Below are positions 37,184 to 49,300 of a stretch of DNA of 64,000 bases, one piece after another. The notes below the pieces were generated by a model that worked only from the letters and a program-made list of their open reading frames with translations, had not been told where the DNA came from and did not search any database. Source of the DNA: Ciona savignyi (Eukaryota > Chordata > Ascidiacea > Phlebobranchia > Cionidae); the NCBI GenBank assembly GCA_000149265.1, contig CH003409.1, positions 503,985 through 567,984 on the forward strand, written 5' to 3'. Numbering within the stretch: the first letter of the stretch is position 1; the number at the start of each line of letters is the position of its first letter. A program made the translations under genes and the position numbers.

Positions 37184-40100
37184 GCCACACATTCTACATG
37201 TAACATCAATAAGATTGTGATCCTTGTATCGACTTGGTTTTTTAACATCTGTGGGTAAGAAGCACTTTCAGTTTCTTTAATTGAACAACCAATAATGAAT
37301 CTTTCTTTTTTTAAACAAGGAAACAAAACAAGACGAAATATGTGAACGTCTATCAAAAAACAAAGATTTATCTTACCGCTAGATGTCGTAAAGGTTACAC
37401 CTCAGAATTCATTACTTAGTTTTACTCTTTAAATTTAAATCGTTGGTGTGCTTTCTTTGATGGCTGTGGTTAATTCGCATATTTCCTAAATTGGTATGGC
37501 ACCTGTTCCGCGTAGAGTGTTGCTGAAAAACAAAGTATTTCTAAAATTAGCAAAGACGCTTGAATTTCGATAATATGTATAATCCGCCTTCGCAGTGTTG
37601 ATTCGACTCCCGTGTATAATTGGTTCAGTCATGCATGTTGGCACCAGCTCGGCAATTTCTCGGCTTAACATGTTTATATCACTTTTCACTCGGCAGTCGC
37701 GGTTTTTCGTTCCTTTCTCCCAGTTCTTGAGGGGGACTGGTTTTCTGTGATCCGGAGCGCTTTTTAATCATGTTCTTAACCGACAGAGGTCGTGAAGACT
37801 TCGCTACATTTTCCGAGAATCCTGGATAAGTTTGATACAAAACCAACGCTTATGGCGCCTCTGGCAGAGCAGCGCGGTTCCTCAATTTTACACGCGCTAA
37901 GCTTAATTAAAACAAAAGTCGTCGCTTGAATAACTGCGGCCACACCTGCCGTAGAACGAGACAATCCGTTTAACCAACGTTAAACTGCTTGCAAAGCATA
38001 AACATCCAAAATAAATAAAACATTAAAGAATTTTAATCGCATCTTTATATTATTCGATTCTACTTTTAATAAACAACAATTTTGCGTTTATCTTATGTTC
38101 TTCTATTTTAGATAACTGTTTAGAAATGTTTTATATCTAATAAAACTAACCTTCGAAACCGGATAAAAACAACAAAACAAATTGAACTGTGAAGAAATTC
38201 AAAGTTATTACAAAAAATCATTTAATTTTCAGAATTAAAAATTACAGAACATTTTCAATGATTAAGATTAAAGTCCAATCGTTAAGAATAAGACTGTTTA
38301 CTAGTTAGTCCTTTAAAGGCTTATATGGAAAAGTGTGGTAACCCACATCAATATAGCATTGTTAGACACGACTTTCGAACCAAGGCGACATTTGTTAAGC
38401 AAGTTGAGCATTCCGACCACGAGATAACACTCATTACGTAATTGATCAGACGGGACGACCAAATCCCCTGAGTTTAAGGCACGAATTAAGTACCTACCAC
38501 CTACGATGCTCATTTCAACCGATATTAGAAGGATATACGACGAAATTCCGGCGTTGTTATCAAACAAATATGACACATGCACAGACAACGTAACCGCGGT
38601 AATATGTTAATACTCGCTTGGAGAAAACCAGTTCGAAAAATTTGAATTATATCTGAGATTATGTAACGTGTTGTGGAGAGTCGGGGTTGGTTAAAGTGAC
38701 TATAATGGTCGCTGAGGTAATGTGTTTTCAGCTTGTTTTGCGTACGTGGGTTAAGCTATGTGACACGCACGTCTTCTGTTATGCAGCTCATTCCCTATGC
38801 CTGCTTTTGGGCAACTGATAATTCATAAGCAGCTGATCAGCTGAGGTTGGATTGATTTTGGCCAGGTTTTCACGCGACGTGTCGGATGCGTCGGACCACC
38901 CTGTCAGATTCTAATGGTAGCGGCCACTCATAATGCAATTATGCCTGCATCGCACCCGGTCGTATTGGACCCGGTTTATAACTTCGTGATATAATTTAAT
39001 CAACAAAACTTTATTTCTCCCAAGACTAATACTTTGCATCGGATGTATTAGGTAACGAAGCCTTGAATTGTGCGTTAAGTTCGGGGTAAATGAACTGCGA
39101 ATTCCATCGACAAATAGCAACAACAAACAGCTGCACACAGTAATAATTTGCAGTGTTGAAACTATTTCCAGACCCCTTTTGTAAAGACCACTAACTTTAC
39201 CGGCAGATTGTATTTTATGTTTTTTTGCTTCAGTTGAAGTTGACAAAAATATTGACGAAACAAAATAATAGTAAGATCTTTGAGCTTTGAAGAATAATCC
39301 ATTTAAAAAAAGAGCGTTATTCAATATGAGACCTTCGGCAGTTCAAATTTAGATCGAAAATCTTTAATTATTTTATTAAAATATCTTCCGGTGTATTGAA
39401 TCCGGTTCATTATTTTATTAATTAATAACTATATTTCATTTCACTCAAATTAATGAACAATTGGAACTCATTTCTCCATGGCTAATGGTGCCCTGTTTGT
39501 TTGTCACAATGACGTCTTTGCAATCAGTAGCCGGATTAATAAAACCGAAGTAAGTCGATTCTTTTTTTCTCGTCTTGTTTTCTTCGTTCGCACTCTGCAC
39601 TGCTCGACGCCGTTTAATCTCACAAAGCTAGACGTGTATCAGCAGTACAGACGAGCTGCAGTTACCGTATCTCTGAACGTTGTCTAATTAGATTCAATCT
39701 TTTACACAAAGACCAGCTTTTACCAAGATTATGCTAACCCGGGGTCTTATGCTATAGCTCTCTTACTACTTTTCGCCGAAGTGTAATTTGATCCCCATAG
39801 TCGTCTACAATCTTGTTTAGAAATCAGTGCGACCGCCTGCGGATTAAACAGCTGTATATTTAGAACCGGGTGCATGCATGTTGTACATGTTTTAACAAAG
39901 TATTTACCTATCATCTTAGCATACGATAGTAGACTCTGCTTATGATTATTATCGCAGATCAAAAGCGGTTAACGACGAACCTTTCCAAGTGCAAAGGTCG
40001 CGAAGAAGTTTAGCCCAGAGACTAAAATCCAGTATAACGAAACGTTGCAGTAGTTGATTTTATGGCTTGCAGTTCACTAGGACATTGCTTCCAGTTTACT

Positions 40101-40272
40101 AGGATATTGCTTCCAGTTTTACTGAACAATTACTTACAGTGAACGTATTTGGATGATGAGATATGCTTCAGTTAACTCGCCCTACTTATGTGATTTTACG
40201 GCGATAGAGTTGTTAATGCGTTAGTTTGTTTATGAGAAAATGGTTTCGTGCGTGTAAGTTGAAACTCCGCGA

Positions 40273-40280
40273 TATAAATA
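40273..40280 (+). promoter_or_regulatory. Possible TATA box of the LGR gene
   Basis: tataaata lies 112 bp upstream of the LGR start codon, at a distance that would leave a 5' UTR of about 80 nt. No start site is demonstrated, and AT-rich DNA gives such matches by chance. Confidence 0.35.
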
Positions 40281-40384
40281 TGAATTATGTGTTTTTTTTA
40301 CCAGACGGAACATGATAGGTGTGCTATTTCGACCGTGTTAATATCATACCGCACTGTTGTCAAAAGAAACACACCACTGAAATA

Positions 40385-43300
40385 ATGAGGATAACAGTTT
40401 ATCTATGCTTGGCAATGCAGCTCGCATCTGCGAGACCGATTGCAACCCTGGAAGAACCATTCGCTCGTATGATGCATGAGGTTTGATATCTAACCCGCCT
40501 GGGTAGCAGAAACGGCTTGAATGACATGTTTTCTTTTGTAGGAGGGCGTTTGTGATGTTGTCAGGAGCAAGAAAAACTGGCCGTACCTACCAAGCCTATG
40601 CTGCGGCACTCCCGAACCTTCATTTTCTATTCAGCCAGGTTTGTACATTGCAGCCTAATTACTCAATACAGTTTCGTGTAAAGGAGTTAATGCTCTATTT
40701 ATCTTTTAGCGGGCAACGCTACACAACCGTCCCCGGAAGGATTATCTTTAATTATAACTTGTGCCTCAATTAGTTATATACCACATCTCCTGCCAAGCAA
40801 CACCAAAAAAATGTAAGTTTTCATTTTTCCCAATTTGTTTTCGATTAGGCCAAGCTTTAAATTCATGTAAAATATTTTAAATATAATCCGACAAGTAAGC
40901 CCTGTTTACTCAGTTAAATCCTGATTTAAGGCTAATAGCTTCTGAGCCCTGGAGCGCAAGTTTTATGCTTGATATATTCGTGATATTTCGCGAACCAATC
41001 TCGGACATTATTATCCTTGTAATCCTCGTAGGTGGTTAGCACCACAGTCGTGTTTGTTTGGGGTTGGTCGATCGCTTAAACACGAGAGTATAAGCCTTTC
41101 TCGCGAGAATCAACAAAACATGCAGGCTAAACACACAAGCTGCTTTGGATTTCCGGCTTGTAATTTTTGGCGTTCCGCATTAAACGGCAGAAATGCAAAT
41201 TTCTTCCTTTCTGATCGATATTCTCGTTTTTAAGTTTGACATTGACACTTCCCGTGCCGTGGTTATATGTCTTTATAGTACAACAACTGGAACGCAGCGA
41301 TTTTGCGTGATTGAATTACGCGGGTGGCCGCGCAAGCATCCGACGAAAAATATTTATCCTCAAAAACCGCTCTCCGTGCTCTCTAAGCAGGTCTTCGTTC
41401 AAGCGAAAATCGCCGGAACGATTCGACCTTATAACCGACATCGGTCGCCATTTTATTTTCTCGGAAGCGACACCGACTGGCCTCATTAAATATTTACGCT
41501 AAGAAAATATGTCAAAGTGTCCTAGATCTGCAGTTTACCACACGGCATTATCACTCAATATACGATAATGCGTGCGATTTTTGTATAATACATAACGCAG
41601 TATATTTTAACGCAATGCTGTTATCGTAATATAATAAATCAATTGTTTAACAGTTTTAAATCGGTCTGCTAATCCAGTTACAGTTTAGATGAACTTTAAT
41701 CTGTTTGTGGGGAATCTATTTTGAGAAATAACTCAATTAGTCAAGCGACTCTGGGTGTTTGTGACACGTCAAACTTAACCCATCAATTGGCCTTCCTATC
41801 GCCGCCGGGTCCGTATCATGATATCAAAGCTAGCAATTAAGTATCGAAAGTTTACCGCAATTACATATCTAACTCGTGTTAAACACTTGACCGTAGAAAC
41901 CAAAGGAATTCGCTTGAAACGTTCTATTTTTTACCACCCCTCACACCGGATTTTTCGAGCGCACTTTTTACGTTTAGCGTAGATTGAATGTCCTTAGACG
42001 TATGAATCGATTGCACCCTTTGGCGTGCATAATAATATATGTTGCACTCCAGGTCGCTACGAGGCACTACTCTACGAAGGCTGGATCAAAGATCCTTCAA
42101 TAAAACTTCCCTCGAAAACTTCATAACTTTGTAAGTACATTTAGAGAGACATGTAACATTTTTTTACATATAAAGAGATATATAACATTTTTTACATATA
42201 ACATGGCATATAACACTTTTGTGCATATAAAGCGGCATATAACATTTTTTAAGTTTCCCGCTTCATAAATATGATGTCATTTCTATTTTTAATTAGATTC
42301 ATTAAAACGCAATTTTATTTTGCGGGATGTTTAATTACCCGATTACAAAAAGAAAATAACTTAATGCCGCGACAGAAAGGAACTACTGTAAGGGCCTATT
42401 GCTTGTTTAAACTTGGAAAACACTTTATTTACCGCATCGTGGTTATCCACTTGGAATTGTAATGTTTCTTCTATTACACAGCTGCGTAGTTTAAAACTAA
42501 AAAGCAGTGAAATTAAAACAAGATAAGTCGGTCTAATTGCCGCGTGGTATCTTCCAGAAACCTGCAATTTGGACGGAAAGACTCTTAGATACATGACCAC
42601 ATTTTCTCCATATAACGATAGCTTTCGTGCATCGATTTCCAGTGCTGTGTAAAGTATGATACAAGCGTGATTCCGATTTTATTTGATCTATTTTAATCCA
42701 GCGTAATTGCGAGTTGTGGCGTAATCGAAATGCGTTCGTATTGTTCTTGAACAACACGACGTCATCAAACGCAGTGCGGAATTCCGCTACGGATAACGGG
42801 ATTTCCGCCATGGATAACGAATACCAAAGTCTCCCTGTGGATAACGGATAAAAGATTATTCTTTGCGGATAACGGATAACGGAATCTTCTTTGCGGATAA
42901 CGGATAACGGAATCTTCTTTGCGGATAACGGAATTACTGCTTCAAATGACGAATACTTTTTTATTCCGGCGTTTCGGACAATAGCGGACAACGCCGAATA
43001 TATTTGTATTACCCAGCAATCATACCCGGGTTATTCTGGAGTTATTTCACCCGGTTATCCTGGGGTTTTTACATCCTGGTGTTTTGACGATCGATATCCA
43101 CTAATCGACGTAACTTCCGCTTACTGACTGGCCAAACTTTGCGCGAGAGATTGATTATCGTATTAAATTTGAAGACAGTTTTATTGTTCTCCCAAACCGC
43201 ACAAGTTTTAAATTTATTTTAAGTTAAAGTTTAAGGTAATAATTCCGTTTATACGAAAAAATAGCACCGTATGTGTATTTGTAAATTTGCTTAAATATAT

Positions 43301-46300
43301 AAAATGTTTTCACTTATATCACACAAGCTAATATCCGTATAGTGTTAAGACTTGACTTGTCGTTGTAAAATCCGATTACCGCTTTTGAAATGTCCTTCTC
43401 CGCTGTAAACTTTGAATGCTGGTGCCAAATATCCAAGCCGATTAGCAGCGCTTAATACTTGTTCGGTTTAAATTCGGCTACGGACACGGTCTTAAACATC
43501 AGTGGTTAGGCAGTCACGTTTTTTATGCATAATCCTTCGGTTTAGACAGCTCGTAGATTGCCGTTAACCGAGAATTAACCAGAATTCGCGAGTTTGTTTA
43601 TTCCCGAATTAATCGGCCCTGATTCACAAGAAACTTTCTCTTTAAATTTAGAACTGCGTTAAATCTTCGACAAGACTTAATGAAGATCATGTTTTTCTCT
43701 TTTGCAGTTCTCTCTCGGATGATGACGTCATCAAAAGTATAGGAGCAAGGACCTTTGTAGGATTGAATAATCTACGCCGCATGTGAGTTGGAAAATACCG
43801 TACAATAGCGACAACAATAAAGTGAGGGAAGGAGAAAATGGGGAGGGAGGGAAACTGCTCACCAAAACTATGAAAAATATAACTCACCAAACATTAATCT
43901 TAACCCCAGTACTAAACCAACTTTAACCCAGACTTTATATTCACTTAGTGTCAGAAGCTTTATTTTAGTGAGCAGTTTCCCACCTTCCCCACTTCGCTCT
44001 TTCCCTCCTTTAAGTTTTCCCTGCGCAGTCGGCCTACCAACCGAGTCGTCGCGACCTTACTTAAATGTCCAATCAACCTTACCCCTATAAAGTTCATGCC
44101 TGGGTCAATGCATACGACATATAGGTCAATTCGGAACTATTGAGACAAGTGATACGTCAATTGCGGTCAGCTTATCAGAATATATAAAAATACCCACCAT
44201 ATGACTTCCGTATTGAATGCGCGTTGAACAGATTGATCAACTGTTCCCAAACCACACGTAGACGCCAAACTTCTTGTTAACCTACATCTGCTTGAATAAA
44301 CTGAGTTAAATTTCAATAAAAATGATCTTTACCAAAATACCGCAAATACCGAAACCTGTTGTTTTCATGTCGCTACTGTTCTCCAGTGACCGCTTTGACA
44401 TTCTCCACGGAACACCACTGCACAATATGTACAGACAGCGAAAAAAACAAAGATATTAAATATACCTTGTTGTCGCATGAGTCGGCATTCTAGAGCTCAT
44501 CCTAACCGTTATTTCCATGATCCGAATCTTGACATGTACGGTTCGTTAGGATCCCATTCTAAAGTGTCGCTTTAAAGGTTTTAGAGTTTTAACGAACCGT
44601 AAAGAATGCGGGAGTGTATTCCATCGTGGTGGCCTATTTCCAAGTAAACATATTTTTCAAGTTTTCATGTAAACAAAAAGTTACCAAACAACAGAATGTC
44701 GCCGCCGTTAAAATAACTATAAACTTGCACAAACCATTAAGCCAACCGAACATTGCGAGATAACATCGGATGATTACGTGGCAATGCAATTTACAAGTCA
44801 CGTTTAAACAAAACTGAAAAAACTCAAACTACCAACTATAGTCTAACTGGGCAGCCATGTATATACGTATACTCGGCAAAAAACAAAAACGGATTCTATG
44901 GTTTTGCGGCGGAAATTGGAATCGGTTAAGAAATCTTCAAAACTTAAGTAGTCGATAGTGGTTTTACAATATAAAAACGTGTTGAAAGAGAATTAAATAT
45001 AAAAACTAAATACAATATAAAAACGTTTATATATACAGAATAAAATATAACAACAGAATCAAATGAAAAAGGTGTACATTTAAAAACAAACTTGCTTAAA
45101 ACAGTGAAAAAACATTTATTTGACGTACTGTAGTCAAATCTAGGTCAAGAAATGCAATTGGTGTCGCAATTTTGATAATGTGCTTGTAATTAACTCGGCG
45201 TTGCGTCTTGTTTGCTGTACATTGTCAAGCGCGAACATTAATATGTATAGGCAACACGTATTATCCGTATTACTGGTGGCGTACACTCTGCACTTGGCCA
45301 AGTCTGCTGTGTGTAAGCCCAAATAAGGAAGCTCACCTAAGTAGTCATATAATCTATAGCTGCATGGGCTTGTTTAACGATTAGCTATCCGCTTAAGATC
45401 GATATTATATTTCAGAAAAAAATGTGATATATCCTCCGTTAACCCCAATATCGCTTGGTCGAGTCCATGATGAATATAACTTCTCGTATCTTTGCGTCAA
45501 TTTTTGGTTATGTGCCCCAAATTACGTAAATTACAGCGACAATGAGAAACATGAAAAACGAAATTTAAAATCCAGTTTATGTGCGTTACGTTCTATTCTC
45601 AGTCTCCTGTCCGTTTTTGTTCCAAACGGAATAAACACCTTATCCCAATCTTAATTATTTTTGTATTTTTGACTTAATGTAATGTTTCCTACCTTAATTG
45701 CAGATATCTTGAAAATCTAAAGAATCTGGATTTTATTTCGGAATCAGCGTTTTCTGGACTCCCTAGACTGGACAGACTGTAAGTTGTGATTTTGACCGAT
45801 TTGTTTGTCAATTCCACAATTTCCATTTTTTACCAAGCCAAGTTTCGAACCCATAATGGGCTTGCTAAGACCATTTTTAATGTAAGTTGCTAGGACCATT
45901 TTAATATAAGTCGGTATATGTATCGGTCGCGTTAACCATTCGGCCACAATACCGTGCCAACCCCAACGATTACCGATTTCTTTCCAACAGGGTCATTAAA
46001 GGGACTGGCATTCACGTTGTACAAGGGTTTAGTGAGCTATGGGGGCCTATGGAAAACGCAGTGACTGTGTAAGTATGTATATGAACAATTTTTGCGTTAT
46101 TTTATCCCAAATCTTCTATACATTATGTTATAAAACGTAAGTTTTATATATCAAAACATATATATATATACATGCTTGTGTGTGTGTGTGTGACCTTTAC
46201 TCTACTACAGGAACCCACGAAAAAAGCTGGTTATGCCGGTATTACGGTTAATATTACGATTTCGGTGATTTGCACACCTTATAAAATTAGCAAGCGGTGG

Positions 46301-49300
46301 TGCAATTACGCAAAATGTTCGTTATTTAGCGAATTAACACTCCACTTAAATGGTAGCTCGCTCCATTCGTACCGGTTTGCACTGTCACGCTAACCATAGA
46401 AAACTCTTAGTAAAAAAACAAAAGTTATGGATAAACAAAACAACTTATATTGAAGAGGAAAAATTGAAGTAAATCATGCTATACTTTTACAGCCTATTTG
46501 TTCGTAAAAATAAATCGGTTGTTTCACTAATCCTTTTATAGACTGGGTTCAGGTAAAGTTTAGCGACTGGTCTGGATTGCAGAATTGCTGGCAGAATCAT
46601 GTAAGAAAGTGATTATCTCTCTCGAACACTTCTTTAATAAGCTTGGAGATCAGATTTGGAAAACGCGGGCACGAAGTGTCGTCTTCCTAATTGTGGCCTT
46701 TGCCTGTTTACGGATTTATGTCATAAAATATAAACGACTTAAATAACTCAAATCGCCGACGGTTTTTATGTTTATCGCGACTTATTCTAATGTTCCGACC
46801 AAATAGCGTGGTGGTTAGTGCATTGCTGTTATAAACATACCACACTGCAAAAGCTCTGTTAACCCGACGGTGAGCGCAAGGTTATCTGAAGATTGCCCAT
46901 TTGTTGACCCCCTTTGTTTTTTCTATTCACGGGGATAAACATGAATATCCCATTCTATTGTTCCTGGGTAAAAATAAGAAAAATCCGTGTTTGTTTTACC
47001 CCCCCTCTTTTCTTAATCAGTTTTTATTACCTTGAAGTAAATTGTTATAGATTATTAAACTAGGAAATATGCTCAGTTGTTTCTTTAAATCACATCGTTT
47101 ATTGTTCATACATTTTGAGTTTAAAAGTTAAATTTAAAAATTTTTATCTCACTTAATTTTTTTTATTTTCTTACTTCTTCAGCGAGTTATCCCACAATCC
47201 TGTGTTGGGAAAAATTCAAAGCAAAGCCTTTCGAAACCTAACGGAAAAAGTTATCGAAGTGTAAGTACAACCGACTGGCCATGTTATCTTACCCACTTAC
47301 GAATTAACCTGAAATAACCTGGACCACCTCTTTATAATGGGCCAAGCTTGGTCGGATATGTTAGTTAATTTCAGCTTTCGTTCAATAAGTATGGTTCAGG
47401 TGTCATTACCATATGATTCCGCCTTGTTTTCTGGTTAGTTAATTATTTGCTGTGTTTCCATCACTTTAAATAATGTATGGGAACATTTTGCGTGTCACCT
47501 ACTGCAAATAACACAAGGTGCGCTTTAAACTGTCCATATATTATTAATAGCCATGACTAACAATACGACCTTGCATATATATTGCTTCCATGTACCGGTA
47601 TCTATAAATAAAACGAGATATTGTATCTGCACCCATTTTCACCTCAATTATATACGCACCAAACAAATGTAGAATTTATGTAATTAAAACGAGAAAACTT
47701 GGCACTAACTGAATAAATATGTTACTTTGATCTTGGCAACTCAAATAAGTATACGTATATAATCGTAAATATTACTATTTGTTTTTTTTTTAATTTCAAC
47801 ACTTTTATGCGTAAAATATGTTATTCATGTTTTACATTTGATAAGAAAAAAACGGGTCGTTAACTTTAATTTTGGTTAAACCAATTAATCCACTAGATTC
47901 AGGCAATATCTGTTAAGTGCCCTGCCAAAGGACACAGCCGACAAGCAAGCGACCAGTTTAAACATGCAACCTTTCTGCTAAAATACGACTTAGCAACCCA
48001 CCAAGCTTATCGGTGGAAACTCTTATACCACCATATTACGCTCACCATCGGACTACTTGATGTAATAATTAATATCCAGCTCACTGAGTTGTGTTAAATG
48101 CTATAAAGCTAATAATACACATTGTGTTATGTTTAATGCTATCAAGCTAATACATCATCACAGGCGTGTTACGATGAACCCAAAGCTTCGAGTCGTTGAG
48201 GATTTTGCATTTTCCGGCAGCCACATTCAAAAGTTGTAAGTCCAACGTTTAAATACAAAAAATATATTTAAAGTATCGTGATTTAGTATGGGATAGGATA
48301 TTCATGCCTCACCGTCTGGGTTTCGGAGCTATTGCAGTGTGTTGTATATAGATGTTCTTTAATTTGGTAGAACCCATTTATTCACTGGGTTCAGACAATG
48401 TCCATTAAGTGCCTTGCCAAAGGACACAACCGACAAAATATTGACCAGTTTTGTACCTACAGTCATGTTTAAAAAACATTAGTTAGTTCGCAGTTCAAAT
48501 AATTGAAAACTTATTTGTTAAAGTTTGTATTTTTAATAACTGCTGGGGATACTAAATTTTTCGTTTTTTTTTATTTGTCGCTAAATTTTTGGCTTATTTT
48601 TCTTTTTTAGTCTGAATCCGACTTAAATAAACAAGACTGGATCTATGTGCCATGCTTATATGTTTACTTGCAGATATCTTGCTGGAAACGAAATGTTGAC
48701 AGAGCTGCGACCATTCGCGTTCGCCGGAATGAAAAAGCTGAAGTACCTGTAAGTAGACCAACTTTGACATGTGAATTACCAGCCGAACGTGGCTATTATA
48801 AAGTTGTTTCAATTAGCTCGATCGCCAAAACATCAGTGATGAGGTTACCGACCATTGGACTCGACAAGCTGCAAGAGTTGAACGCGTTCAGTACGCCGTA
48901 CCTGGTCCGTTTTCCGGCGTCGGATCAATTGCCATCATTGCACAAGGCACTGCTCACATACCCTTTCCACTGTTGCGCTCTAAAGTCGGATTACGGATTC
49001 GGACAAATCTACCGAAACGAAGAGTCGAGCGACGCCGAGGGTTTGGTGGATTGCAACGCAGATGATGACGTCACTTCCGTCAGGATCGTTCCGTCAATTC
49101 CGTCGTCGAATACGTTGGAATCCGTCGATTCTTTTCCGGAAACACCGGGTGATCAAGATTACTCAAACTATAATGGCGAATACGAGTATTATAACGGTGA
49201 GTTATGTAGTAAATTTGCAGCAATGCCAAAGTACTTTTCAAAATTGTTGAGCAAAGAAGTCGCACAAACCGCATGGCTTATTAATTCCCGGCCGAAAACG

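Larger units (their letters stand above)
34491..40384. other. 5.9-kb intergenic region between annexin and LGR genes
   Basis: The two genes are transcribed away from this interval. It contains SINE-B copies (35363-35530, 36650-36755), SINE-A copies (36900-37183, and fragments near 35900-36010, 36200-36260 and 36480-36620), and a short 23-bp tandem repeat of 'agtttactaggatattgctt' type at 40070-40135. Minus-strand ORFs at 37486-37689, 38313-38588 and 38911-39324 have no clear gene model. Confidence 0.5.

Noticed and set aside
37486..37689. Interleukin-17-like gene
   Set aside because: EIAE and nearby Cys recall the IL-17 core, but the family's Arg/Pro, the second Cys of the pair and the C-x-C end are absent, and there is no upstream exon with a signal peptide. 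Kept only as a weak hint.
41193..41502. 98- and 63-codon ORFs in LGR intron 3
   Set aside because: The LGR exons on both sides join in phase without them, and the translations show no domain.
42781..42945. CRISPR-like spaced repeats
   Set aside because: The repeats are a continuous 28-bp tandem array without unique spacers, in a eukaryotic intron.
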